Positions 1 to 8,688 of a stretch of DNA of 64,000 bases are shown here, one piece after another; position 1 is the stretch's first letter, and every line of letters starts with the position of its first letter. Origin of the DNA: Endozoicomonas gorgoniicola (GTDB lineage Bacteria; Pseudomonadota; Gammaproteobacteria; Pseudomonadales; Endozoicomonadaceae); contig NZ_JAPFCC010000001.1 of the NCBI RefSeq assembly GCF_025562715.2, forward strand, positions 1,692,501 through 1,756,500, written 5' to 3'. A program made the position numbers and the translations under genes. Below the pieces are notes generated by a model that was given only the letters and a program-made list of their open reading frames with translations, was not told the DNA's origin and ran no database searches.

Positions 1-1243
1 TGGTTCCTCTGGCATTTGAGGACAGTTTAATGTTGACCGCCATGTTGCCGTCGGTTAAAAAATGGTTCTGTTGCAACGATAGCGCCTGGACTGGCTCTGG
101 GCTGGATGACGCGTCATGAAAATCAATGTTAACCCGTAGCGCTGGCTCCATTGTTTTCTCTACACCTGAAACCTGACAGGCATAAAAACGATTGTCATGG
201 ATGCCCGCCAGTGTTTTTTCAGCGAGTCGATCTGAGACGATCTCTCCCTGAGCTGTTCCCTCCTCGCTGGCTTTGATAGAAATATCAATCACGGGCTTTT
301 CATACTGGAAAAACTGGTTGTTAAAGATGTCAATGATGTTGCTGTTGGTATTGACTGGCAAGACCATAGGGTTGAACCGGGCTTTTATCACTTCAAAGTG
401 GACTTCTTGTGGATTGAGTGTTTTTTTGTGGGTTTTTTTTGACCAGGTTCCACAGATCTTTGTAAAAGTTTTTATCTGATTGGAGTGGCCAATATTCGTC
501 AGCCCGGTGATGGTATTTCCAGCCCCTTCGAGAGTGATCAGACTGTCCCGGGTATGATTAAAAGAGGCCGATTCTCCCCGACACTTTGCGGTTGCCGTGA
601 TACGTCTTTGAAGATTCACATAGTAACCGTCGGCGAATTGTGAATGGTTGCCATCCAGCGGTATACCGACCAGCTTCTGTCCGGACTCAAGGTTAATGGT
701 ATTCCTGATCCAGAATGTGTCTTCCCAGTTTGCCGGTAAAGCGTCCCCTGGCGTTTTTTCTGCTTCCCAGTCACAGGTTTTCTGCGGGTCTTTGCGATGC
801 GGTCTGATGCCTTTTCCAAACAATAAGAAGGCGGTGTTGTATTTTTCCTCCCAATGCTTGTCTGCATTGAACCGTTTGATTTGTTCATCAAGGTTGCCTC
901 CCCCGGGTACGCTGATGACACACCGGGAAATGGTTTCATTCGGATTGTTTCTGGCCAGAGTTTCCAGTACTTCAACCGCTGCTGATTTCATGTGAACGGT
1001 TAAAGCGATATCCCCCGTGAGGGGGGGATTCTGGCCGCACAGTCGATTTAACGCATCATCAGGGGTTTCGGTTGAGTGGAGAGTCGTCACTCTGTCTGTT
1101 GGGCCGGTGGAAATCCCTTTTATTGTTGTCGTGGATGACATAGTGGAAGGTGTAGAGGGAAACGCCATGGAAAGGGATGGCACTGTACAGACAGTTAACA
1201 TTGCCGTAATCACTATGGAATGCAGGTTGATTGATTGAATCAT
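1..1243 (-). CDS. Secreted beta-helix-like protein, first of four paralogs (C-terminus outside window)
   Basis: Starts at an ATG at 1243 and stays open for 414 codons to the window edge, so the C-terminus is missing. Residues 1-27 are a signal peptide ending SLSMA. The mature part follows the plan of the three genes upstream of it: a conserved block (CVI..PGGG.LDEQI, then TAFLLFGKGI), a QKLVGIPLD motif, then Asn-rich rungs such as DIFNNQFFQYE that resemble turns of a right-handed parallel beta-helix. It is the last gene of the same-strand array. The fold is inferred from the periodic Asn/hydrophobic pattern. No catalytic site is recognised; an extracellular adhesive or glycan-related role is possible but unproven. 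Confidence 0.75.
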   Translation of the reverse strand, partial: MIQSINLHSIVITAMLTVCTVPSLSMAFPSTPSTMSSTTTIKGISTGPTDRVTTLHSTETPDDALNRLCGQNPPLTGDIALTVHMKSAAVEVLETLARNNPNETISRCVISVPGGGNLDEQIKRFNADKHWEEKYNTAFLLFGKGIRPHRKDPQKTCDWEAEKTPGDALPANWEDTFWIRNTINLESGQKLVGIPLDGNHSQFADGYYVNLQRRITATAKCRGESASFNHTRDSLITLEGAGNTITGLTNIGHSNQIKTFTKICGTWSKKTHKKTLNPQEVHFEVIKARFNPMVLPVNTNSNIIDIFNNQFFQYEKPVIDISIKASEEGTAQGEIVSDRLAEKTLAGIHDNRFYACQVSGVEKTMEPALRVNIDFHDASSSPEPVQALSLQQNHFLTDGNMAVNIKLSSNARGT

Positions 1244-1329
1244 AAAAAAACTCTCAGGCCGCCTGTCAGAAATGGTTTTTATGGTGCGTCGCAGTTACTG
1301 GATAAAGCCAACAGTTACAGTCATCCGCC

Positions 1330-2991
1330 TCAATGATAATCGGGCAGTCGTGTCGTGGATGGTGTGGGGTCGTTGCCTGTGTCAGGACACGAAGTGCCAT
1401 CCTGGAAGGTAATGCTGCCTGTTACAGCCTCACTATCGAGATTCTGGCAGGGATGCTGAACGCCTTTTTGATAGGTGTTATGGCTGTCACCGGACAGGGC
1501 TACGGGGTAAAGTTTCCATTCGCCACGCTCAATAGCCCGTTGTAACCCCAGCAAGTCATTGGAGTTCAGGGCTAGACGGAGGCTGCCATTGAGCAAAAGA
1601 GCGGTTCGGAAGCCTGATACCGTGTTGTCTTCAAGACGAAATGTGCGAGCAGGCGTGCCATCATGAGTTCCTCCGGTCAGGGCTACGCCGTACAAACTAT
1701 CGCCAATAGCCTGCAGGTGGTTGCCTGTCAGTGTTGCATCAGCATGAGTCGAAAGCGTTATGTCAGCAGCGCTGTTCTTGTGAGTAATAATCAGGTTGTT
1801 CTGCAAATCCAGGGTATGGACCTTTCCTGGTTCTGGTGCATAGTCCACATAAGTAAAATCAGCAACAAACGCAGGCGCCAGAGGCTCTTTTCCGGCGACT
1901 GAGCGACAGGAATAAATGTGGTTGCCTTTGGTGCGCACAAAAGTCTGGTCAAAAAGCCAGTCGGACTGAATAGCTGCCGTTTCACCGTCTGATTTTTTCA
2001 GCGCAATGCTGATGGCGGGCTGTTGGATTTGAAACAGCTCATTATTGGAAATATCAATCATTGCTGTGCTGGTTGGGGTATGTAAAGAGGTCGGATCAAT
2101 CTCTACCCGAATGATTTGCTGGTGTGCTTCCTGAGCGGTGACATCCCGAACTTTCTCTTTGAAGTACCCGCCACAGGTTTCGTAAACAGACAGGCTGTCA
2201 TTGACGCCAAAGGCGTTGGTGATACCTGTAACAAAAATACCTTTGCCCTTCAGCGTGATAAAACTGTCTTTGGTAATTTTCATGCTCTTGTAGCGATAAT
2301 TAAAGCAATTAATCTTGGTTGTGATCTTGCGTTTGATGCTGACATAGTAGCCTTCCGCCAGCCTTGAATGGCTGACATCAACGGGTACTCCGATGAGTTT
2401 TTGCCCCGGCTCAAGAACAATGGAGTGTTTAATGTTAAAGCTGTCCTGCCATGTAGCGGGAGGGGGGAGGACGGGCGGATTGTCTGATCCTGCAAACACA
2501 GGCTTTACCGTCGGGCAGGACTCGGGCTGCATAGGGTCAACCGGTGTTTTGACTCCTTTGCCGAGCAGCAGAAAAATGGTGTGAGTCTTGTTGTATGACG
2601 AAGTTTTGGTGTTGTAGGTTTTGATTTGCTCATCTACATTGCCACCTTCCGGTGTCAGCACAACACAGCGTTCAATTTTTTTCTCTTCGGGGTGTTTCTT
2701 TATAAAACGATCCAGCAACGTAGCCGCCGCTTTTGCCATGGAATAATCGATGTGTAAATTACCATGGGCTATTACGTGGCTACACTGCCTCTGCAGTGTT
2801 TGATTGGGTAACTCCAGTTCATCATCAACGCAGTCCGGCTTTACGGGCTGGCTGGTGGTCGGGGGTTCGGGCTGAGTCTTAGTCTCAAACATGCCCGGAG
2901 TAACCGGTGCTGCCGAAACGGAAGAACCAGCCATTAACAGGCAAAAATACAGCCAAAGACGTTTTTTTTGAAAGGGATATGAAAGGTTCAT
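1330..2991 (-). CDS. Secreted beta-helix-like protein, paralog 2
   Basis: Complete 553-residue protein. The N-terminus has a basic stretch (KKR), a hydrophobic core and an SVSAA cleavage region, a standard Sec signal peptide. Residues about 85-150 carry the family block (CVVLTPEGGNVDEQI, then TIFLLLGKGV). QKLIGVPVD follows near residue 200, and repeated rungs follow (DISNNELFQIQQPAISI, LDLQNNLI, LRLALNSNDLLGLQRAI). Conserved Cys near the C-terminus (HPCQNLD, GTSCPD) suggest disulfides in an extracellular protein. It lies 34 bp downstream of the 3026-4711 gene and 86 bp upstream of the next paralog, consistent with one transcription unit. Function unknown; the fold is an inference from repeat periodicity. 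Confidence 0.8.
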   Translation of the reverse strand: MNLSYPFQKKRLWLYFCLLMAGSSVSAAPVTPGMFETKTQPEPPTTSQPVKPDCVDDELELPNQTLQRQCSHVIAHGNLHIDYSMAKAAATLLDRFIKKHPEEKKIERCVVLTPEGGNVDEQIKTYNTKTSSYNKTHTIFLLLGKGVKTPVDPMQPESCPTVKPVFAGSDNPPVLPPPATWQDSFNIKHSIVLEPGQKLIGVPVDVSHSRLAEGYYVSIKRKITTKINCFNYRYKSMKITKDSFITLKGKGIFVTGITNAFGVNDSLSVYETCGGYFKEKVRDVTAQEAHQQIIRVEIDPTSLHTPTSTAMIDISNNELFQIQQPAISIALKKSDGETAAIQSDWLFDQTFVRTKGNHIYSCRSVAGKEPLAPAFVADFTYVDYAPEPGKVHTLDLQNNLIITHKNSAADITLSTHADATLTGNHLQAIGDSLYGVALTGGTHDGTPARTFRLEDNTVSGFRTALLLNGSLRLALNSNDLLGLQRAIERGEWKLYPVALSGDSHNTYQKGVQHPCQNLDSEAVTGSITFQDGTSCPDTGNDPTPSTTRLPDYH

Positions 2992-3025
2992 ACATTACCT
3001 GTGCCTGATAGAATGTGGCCCATTA

Positions 3026-4711
3026 TTATTTTGAAGGTGATGAGGTAGCAGGCGATGTTGACGCCTCTGTCGGAGAAGTAGCCGGAATGTAGTCTGCCGG
3101 GCAGGGAATGCCATCAGCCAATGTCAGACCACCTATGATCCAGCTGCTCTCAAGCGTTGCGCAGGCTTTCAACCCCATGTACAGATTCTGTTCATCGCCG
3201 GACAATTCAACAGGAAAGCCCCGCTGTTCCCCCACTCGTTTCAGGGCGTAATCCGTTCCCAGCAACTGGTTTGAGTTCAGCTTCAGCTTCATCGCTCCCT
3301 CAAATGCAATGGCGGATTTAAACCCTTTCATCTGGTTGTTGTTAAACAGAAAGGAAGGGGCGTCCTTTGCACTGTCTTTTTCGGTGGTAATTCCCGCGAT
3401 GGTTATCCCTGCCGAGTCTTCAGCGGATGGATTGGTCACAATGCGGTTATTAGCAATAACAGAGCGGGAGCCCGGAGAGACATTCAGGCTAACAGCCGAT
3501 TTATAGCGGGTATCAAACTGGTTTTCTTCCAGTTCAAGGACATGACTTATTTCAGGGTCAGGGGCGGCATCGTGATAACGGAGGTCGATATTGAGGGCTA
3601 CCTCATTGCTGCTTTTACGCTCCCGGGTAAAACAGGAATAAATGTGGTTTTTGTGGAGACGGACGAAGGTTCTGCCCTGAATCCACTGAGAAAACAGCCC
3701 ATGTCCGACCAGAGTGATATCAATGGCGCTGTTTTCATACTGGTAGAATTCATTATTGGAAATATCCACCATTCGTGAGCCATTCGGTAGATTAAACGAC
3801 ATGACATCAAGTTCAATGTTGAGCAGTGTCGTGTACATCTGGTCCGTATAAATTCTTGGGTAGTGTGTTCGGTAAGAACAGCGCTTGGTGTAGCCCCGAC
3901 TGTCGTTAATCCCGTCAACATTGGTGATGCCGGAAACAACGGAGCCGGGCTGGCGAATAGTGATCAAATGGTCACGGGTATAGCTGACAGAACCGAGGTT
4001 GCTAAAATGACAGCCGTAACTGGCCTGAAGCTTCCGCTTAATGTTCGCATGGTAACCACTGGCTAATGCGGCAGTGCGTGTATCGAGTGGTATGCCAATC
4101 AGCTTTTGTCCCAGTTCAAGCTCTATAGGCTCTTCTATGAGGAAGCTGTTTTGCCAGGTTGAAGGCAGTTGTGATGGAAGCTCTTTGTTACTGTCATCAA
4201 CGCCTGCAACAATGGGTACCAGGGATTCACAGGGGGCGGCATCGTTAATGGATGACATTTTTATTCCCCTGGCGAGCAATAGAAAAGCCGTATGCTGTTT
4301 CTGACTGTTCGATTTGTTTTCGTTATAGCGTTTAATCTCAGCATCCAGCTCGTTCCCATCCGGCACTTTTACCACGCAATGCTCTATGGGGTTGTTGGGA
4401 TGCTCTGCTTTAAACTGCTCAAGCCCCGCAGCGATGCTGCTTATAAGAACATCATCCAGAGGTGTGTTTTTGGGGTATTCAACATCGTGGTTACAGAGCG
4501 TGCTTAATTGCTCCATAACCTGTGAGGGTTTTGCCGTTGTTGATAGCGTCGTTGATAGCGTCGTGCTGGACAGGGTGCTGTTTAGCAGGGTCGCGGAAGT
4601 TGTTGAGTTAACGGGTGTCGCTGTAGCTGATTGAAAGCCCATCCACACATGGCAGAACAATATCAGGGGCGTTGCAGAATAAAAATTTGTTTTGCTCACG
4701 GACAACCTCAT
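3026..4711 (-). CDS. Secreted beta-helix-like protein, paralog 3
   Basis: Complete 561-residue member of the tandem family. An N-terminal hydrophobic segment ending SATAT is followed by a Ser/Thr-rich linker (residues about 36-62). Part of the linker comes from two copies of a 12-base repeat at 4539-4562. The family block (CVVKVPDGNELDAEI, then TAFLLLARGIK) and QKLIGIPLD follow, then rungs such as DISNNEFYQYENSAIDI and LKLNSNQLLGTDYAL. The C-terminal tail is rich in Thr, Ser and Pro. The protein aligns with its neighbours over its whole length but with many substitutions, so the duplication is not recent. Function unknown; secretion is well supported, the beta-helix fold is inferred. Confidence 0.8.
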   Translation of the reverse strand: MRLSVSKTNFYSATPLILFCHVWMGFQSATATPVNSTTSATLLNSTLSSTTLSTTLSTTAKPSQVMEQLSTLCNHDVEYPKNTPLDDVLISSIAAGLEQFKAEHPNNPIEHCVVKVPDGNELDAEIKRYNENKSNSQKQHTAFLLLARGIKMSSINDAAPCESLVPIVAGVDDSNKELPSQLPSTWQNSFLIEEPIELELGQKLIGIPLDTRTAALASGYHANIKRKLQASYGCHFSNLGSVSYTRDHLITIRQPGSVVSGITNVDGINDSRGYTKRCSYRTHYPRIYTDQMYTTLLNIELDVMSFNLPNGSRMVDISNNEFYQYENSAIDITLVGHGLFSQWIQGRTFVRLHKNHIYSCFTRERKSSNEVALNIDLRYHDAAPDPEISHVLELEENQFDTRYKSAVSLNVSPGSRSVIANNRIVTNPSAEDSAGITIAGITTEKDSAKDAPSFLFNNNQMKGFKSAIAFEGAMKLKLNSNQLLGTDYALKRVGEQRGFPVELSGDEQNLYMGLKACATLESSWIIGGLTLADGIPCPADYIPATSPTEASTSPATSSPSK

Positions 4712-4775
4712 TATTCAATGTATACGCTGAACGAATCCCTGCATGCAGGAAAAACAGGAGGCAGGCTCTGGCTGA

Positions 4776-6608
4776 TCAGGGTGAGGTTCCTGGAGGGGAG
4801 TCGTCACCCGGAGAGTCGTCACCTGGAGAGTCGCCATCTGGAGAGTAGCTAGCCGGGCAGGGCGTCCCGTCGGAAAAAAGAAAGCCGCCTTCAATGGTCG
4901 ATAAATCAAGACCTGCACAGGGCGATGTCACGCTGCCTGAATAGGTGTTTTTTTGATTACCGGATAACTGAATGGGGTCAGTTAGCTGACCGGGGGCTCG
5001 GGCGATGGCACTTTTCTTTCCGGTCAGGCGGTTTGAGTTGAGTGTCAGGCTAAGGGTGCCATCCAGTAATAAGCCATCCTGAAAGCCTGTAATCGAATTA
5101 TCTTCAAGCGTAAATTCAGGTCTGGGTCTCGCTGTGTCTTTCAGATGGTTGGTGCCGGTAAGGCTGATACCCCGGGAGTCACTGAGGGACTGTGCGGAGG
5201 TGGTGAGCTTATTCTTTTTAATGACCGAGCTGGTGTTGGGCGTTGCTACGAACCGGACAGCCGTATCGCCTTTGGTCATCAACTGGTTGTCGGTGAGTTC
5301 CAGTGCATGGACTAAGCCGGGGTTTTGTGCGTTGTCGTTGTAGTATGTATTGATGTTCAGAACCGGCTCTACTCTTGCCATGCTGACCCCGTCAATGTCT
5401 GCATGGCAAGAGTAGAGCCGGTTGTTGCTGATACGAACAAAGGTCATGTTGTCCATTCGGTTTGAATCAATGGTGTCACTGCCTTGTTTGAACGAGATAT
5501 GGATCGCAGATTCCTGAGCCTGAAAGAGTTCGTTATCGCTAATGTCATAGAGATGAGCGTCATCAGGAGACAGTGACCTGGGATCTATTTCTGCCTTGAT
5601 CAAATTCTGATACCCCATATAAGAAGGCTTCTGTCTTGTATATGATTTAAGAAAATATCGGTACGGTTCGTAGGTTTCGCACTTGCCAGTAAAGGTAGCC
5701 TTCTGGTTTATATCAAGGGCATTAGTCACCCCGGATACAACAACACCCGGTTGAGACAGCCTGATCAAACTATTTTTTTCAACCAAAAAATCGTCTAACC
5801 CTTCGCTATCAGGCTTACAACGGATTTTTGCGGAAATAAGACGCCTGAGGTTGACATAAAAGCCCTCAGCCAGAGTGTCATTGTTAATATTGAGTGGGAT
5901 TCCAATCAGCTTCTGACCTGCTGCCAGGGTAATGGACTCTGTTACCTGATAGGAATTCTCCCAGTTATCCTGAACAGCGGACAGCTGCGAAGTCGTATCT
6001 CCGGCAAAACGATAGGGTCTTAAATGGCAGGATTCTGCCGGGTTTTTATCAGATATTCTGATGCCTTTGCCCAGTAGTAAAAAGGCGGTGTTGTACACTG
6101 CGCTTTGCAGCTTGCCCTCATTAAACGACAAAATGGCTTCATCAACAGGGTGACCGTCAGGTGTTTTGATGATGCATCGTGATATCTTGTCAGCAGGGTG
6201 TTTTTTTTGGTACTGCTCCAGTGCCGAGCTAATAGAAGCCAAAATGGTGTCGTTTAGATTAAGACCGCCATAATCAACCTCACCACCACAGAAACGGGAT
6301 ACATCGTTTTGTGTGGTTGGCTGTGTTACTGGTTGTGTTGTTGCGGATGCAACAGTGGCAGGGGCAGCGGTTGAAGAAATATTTTGCGATGGCTCGTTGA
6401 ATGAAGAGTGTGAGGGAGCTGCATTGCCTGCACCCGGATACAGATGCATGAGTAACAAGGCTGGCAGAAAAAGAGCAAGACAGGATTTCAGACCCAGGTG
6501 TTTTTTAGCTGTTATTTTCTGGTTTTGGTCTGCCCGGGTCCAACTGGCAACCCTGAACGAATAGTGTTTCAGTAAGACATTTATGACCTGCTTCACCCGA
6601 TACCTCAC
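4776..6608 (-). CDS. Secreted beta-helix-like protein, paralog 4 (first gene of the array)
   Basis: Complete 610-residue member and the promoter-proximal gene of the array. It has a longer N-terminus than its paralogs: about 38 mostly polar residues precede the hydrophobic segment (CLALFLPALLLMHLYP) and the GNAAP cleavage region. The true start may therefore be a downstream non-ATG codon. The family block (CIIKTPDGHPVDEAI, then TAFLLLGKGI), QKLIGIPLN and rungs such as DISDNELFQAQESAIHI are present, with C-terminal Cys (SPCAGL, GTPCPA). The tail is a GDDSP pentapeptide repeat. The 265 bp upstream (6609-6873) are A+T-rich without an ORF and probably hold the promoter of the array. Confidence 0.8.
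   Translation of the reverse strand: MRYRVKQVINVLLKHYSFRVASWTRADQNQKITAKKHLGLKSCLALFLPALLLMHLYPGAGNAAPSHSSFNEPSQNISSTAAPATVASATTQPVTQPTTQNDVSRFCGGEVDYGGLNLNDTILASISSALEQYQKKHPADKISRCIIKTPDGHPVDEAILSFNEGKLQSAVYNTAFLLLGKGIRISDKNPAESCHLRPYRFAGDTTSQLSAVQDNWENSYQVTESITLAAGQKLIGIPLNINNDTLAEGFYVNLRRLISAKIRCKPDSEGLDDFLVEKNSLIRLSQPGVVVSGVTNALDINQKATFTGKCETYEPYRYFLKSYTRQKPSYMGYQNLIKAEIDPRSLSPDDAHLYDISDNELFQAQESAIHISFKQGSDTIDSNRMDNMTFVRISNNRLYSCHADIDGVSMARVEPVLNINTYYNDNAQNPGLVHALELTDNQLMTKGDTAVRFVATPNTSSVIKKNKLTTSAQSLSDSRGISLTGTNHLKDTARPRPEFTLEDNSITGFQDGLLLDGTLSLTLNSNRLTGKKSAIARAPGQLTDPIQLSGNQKNTYSGSVTSPCAGLDLSTIEGGFLFSDGTPCPASYSPDGDSPGDDSPGDDSPPGTSP
4795..4839. repeat. 15-bp tandem repeat coding for GDDSP units
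   Basis: Three consecutive 15-base units (4795-4809, 4810-4824, 4825-4839) of the form GGAGAGTCGTCACCT with few differences; a fourth, degenerate unit at 4840-4854 includes TAGCTAGCC. On the minus strand they encode the acidic, proline-containing C-terminal tail of paralog 4. The length is a multiple of three, so unit number can change without shifting frame. Confidence 0.75.
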
Positions 6609-6873
6609 ATCATGATAACGATTTAGGTTGAGTAGGACGCATACCGTTATGTAAATAGTAACGATTATTAATTAGATTAAAGTTAATAGTACAAGGTTGT
6701 GTCTGGTGCAAGAAAACAACCACAAGAACAGCGGAGCAAGCCGATAATAACTCTGGTTTATTTATGAACTTATTAAGAATCCGAATTACTTTTTATCTGA
6801 TACCAGCCAGATCAAAAAACAAGATGACCTGGCTGAACTGAGTCGGCAACGCTTCCTACCGTTAAATTACTGA

Positions 6874-8688
6874 TTAATTAACAGCCTTTTTCTGAGCCTC
6901 ATCAAGCCACCAGGTGCTGATATCCAGCGCGTAGGGCGGTGTCTGCTGCGGGTGCTTCAGGTAGGCCCGGTGTACGAGAGGCCAGTCGGGCTGGTACCAC
7001 AATGGCATGCTGTAATGTTCCCACAGCAGTATCCGGTCCAGCGCATGCAGCAGAGACAGAAGCTGTTGACGGCTGGTGGCTGTCGGTATACGCCCGACAA
7101 TATCATCCACCGCCGGGTTCTTTATACCGGCAAGATTGCGGCTGCCATGCAGGTCGGCAACAGCTGAACTGAAATGATCTTTTTGTTCGGTTCCGGGTGA
7201 AGGTGTGTGCCGGAACACGTTTGTGACCATATCAAAGTCAAGATTACGAATCCGTTCTATGTACTGTGCCCTGTCTACTGTACGTATAGACAGTTCTACC
7301 CCCAATGCTTTTAAGCTTCTTCGATAATCCAGGGTATAACGTTCATTCTCCGGGTTGGTAAGGAGCAGCGTCAGCGTCAGGGGCTTGCCTTTGCTGTTTA
7401 CCTGCTGGTTATCCTTGATACGCCAGCCTGCCTCTTTCAGCAGTTCCAGTGCTTTGGCTCGTTGAGATCGTTCATTGTTATCGTTATGACCGGGCGGAAT
7501 ATAGATCTGTGTAAATAATGGTTTGGGTAGCTGGTTGCGCCAGGGTTCCAGCCATTTGAGTTCCTCTGGAGAGGGCAGGCCTTTTGCACCCAGGTCGGTG
7601 CCGGAGAAATAGCTGTCTGCCCGGCGAAGCAAGTCATGGAAATAGTTTCGATTGAGTCGGTCAAAATCCATTGCTGAGCCCAAGGCTTCCCTGACCCGGC
7701 GATCTTTCAGGAATGCCTTGCGGGTGTTGTAAGTCAGCATGACAGTCTGGGGGTTACTGTTAGGCAGGGTTTCAGTCACCAGTCCTGTTTTTTTCAAAAG
7801 CGTCTGACTTTTACGGGAAAACAGTTTTTGCCAGTGCTTTGGGTCGGATACCATTAACCAGTCGTATTCACCGGCCAGCAAAGCCTGTAGGGCAACGCTG
7901 GTATCCAGAAAGTAGATGTAGTGAAGCTGGTCAAAATTAAACCGTCCCCGGCAGACGGGCAGGTCTTTTGCCCAGTAATTCGGATCACGCTGATAGGTAA
8001 TAGTACGGCCCGGTTGTATTTCACTGACTTTATAAGGGCCACTGGTGACTGGGATTGTCAATCCGGGAGAGCTGAAATCACGGTCTTTCCAGTAGTGTTT
8101 GGGAACTATTGGCATCTGTCCGAGATTAGTCACCAGCTCGCGGTTTTTATTGTGTTTGAACTTGAATAGTGCTCTGTCTGGTGAGGTCACGGTCACCTTG
8201 TCGACATCCACATAAAAGTTACGATAGAAGGTGGAACCTTTTTCCCTCAGCAGGTCAAATGAAAACTTGATATCTTCAGCCGTTACCGGTTTGCCATCAT
8301 TGAATCGTGCTTTGGGATTGACGTAGAAAGCTACCCAGTAGTTATCCGGGTCCCGTTCAATTTTTTCTGCGATCAGCCCGTATTTGGTGAGCGGTTCATC
8401 CCATGAACGAGCCAGCAGTGAGTCGTATTGCAAATCGGCTCCTGCTGCTGCCACCCCCCGGTCGACATAAGGGTTGAGACTGTCAAAGTGGCCGAGTGCC
8501 GATTGCCGGAGTGTTCCGCCCTTGGGGGCGTTGGGATTAACGTAGTTAAAGTGGCTGAAACCTTCCGGGTAGGCGGGTTTGCCAAACAAACTGACGGCGT
8601 GTTCAAGAGGAGCCGCTGAAGTGGTAGCACAGAGAGCAGTCAGAGTGAACAGAAGGAGTAGTGTCGGTATTGCAGGGTGATTAGTCAT
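6874..8688 (-). CDS. Family-5 extracellular solute-binding protein, third of three
   Basis: 604 residues with a signal peptide (TLLLLFTLTALCATTSA). It belongs to the peptide/nickel/microcin-C binding family (SBP_bac_5, YejA/NppA-like), shown by FSHFNYVNPNAPKGGTLRQ near residues 43-61, FDSLNPYVDRG, PKARFNDGKPVTAEDIKFSF and the C-terminal LDRILLWEHYSMPLWY. It would act in the periplasm, delivering oligopeptides or peptidyl conjugates to an ABC importer. Its start overlaps the end of the preceding paralog by 8 bp, suggesting translational coupling. It is about one third identical by eye to its two neighbours. No permease or ATPase gene follows: the next genes downstream are the beta-helix array. 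Confidence 0.9.
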   Translation of the reverse strand: MTNHPAIPTLLLLFTLTALCATTSAAPLEHAVSLFGKPAYPEGFSHFNYVNPNAPKGGTLRQSALGHFDSLNPYVDRGVAAAGADLQYDSLLARSWDEPLTKYGLIAEKIERDPDNYWVAFYVNPKARFNDGKPVTAEDIKFSFDLLREKGSTFYRNFYVDVDKVTVTSPDRALFKFKHNKNRELVTNLGQMPIVPKHYWKDRDFSSPGLTIPVTSGPYKVSEIQPGRTITYQRDPNYWAKDLPVCRGRFNFDQLHYIYFLDTSVALQALLAGEYDWLMVSDPKHWQKLFSRKSQTLLKKTGLVTETLPNSNPQTVMLTYNTRKAFLKDRRVREALGSAMDFDRLNRNYFHDLLRRADSYFSGTDLGAKGLPSPEELKWLEPWRNQLPKPLFTQIYIPPGHNDNNERSQRAKALELLKEAGWRIKDNQQVNSKGKPLTLTLLLTNPENERYTLDYRRSLKALGVELSIRTVDRAQYIERIRNLDFDMVTNVFRHTPSPGTEQKDHFSSAVADLHGSRNLAGIKNPAVDDIVGRIPTATSRQQLLSLLHALDRILLWEHYSMPLWYQPDWPLVHRAYLKHPQQTPPYALDISTWWLDEAQKKAVN

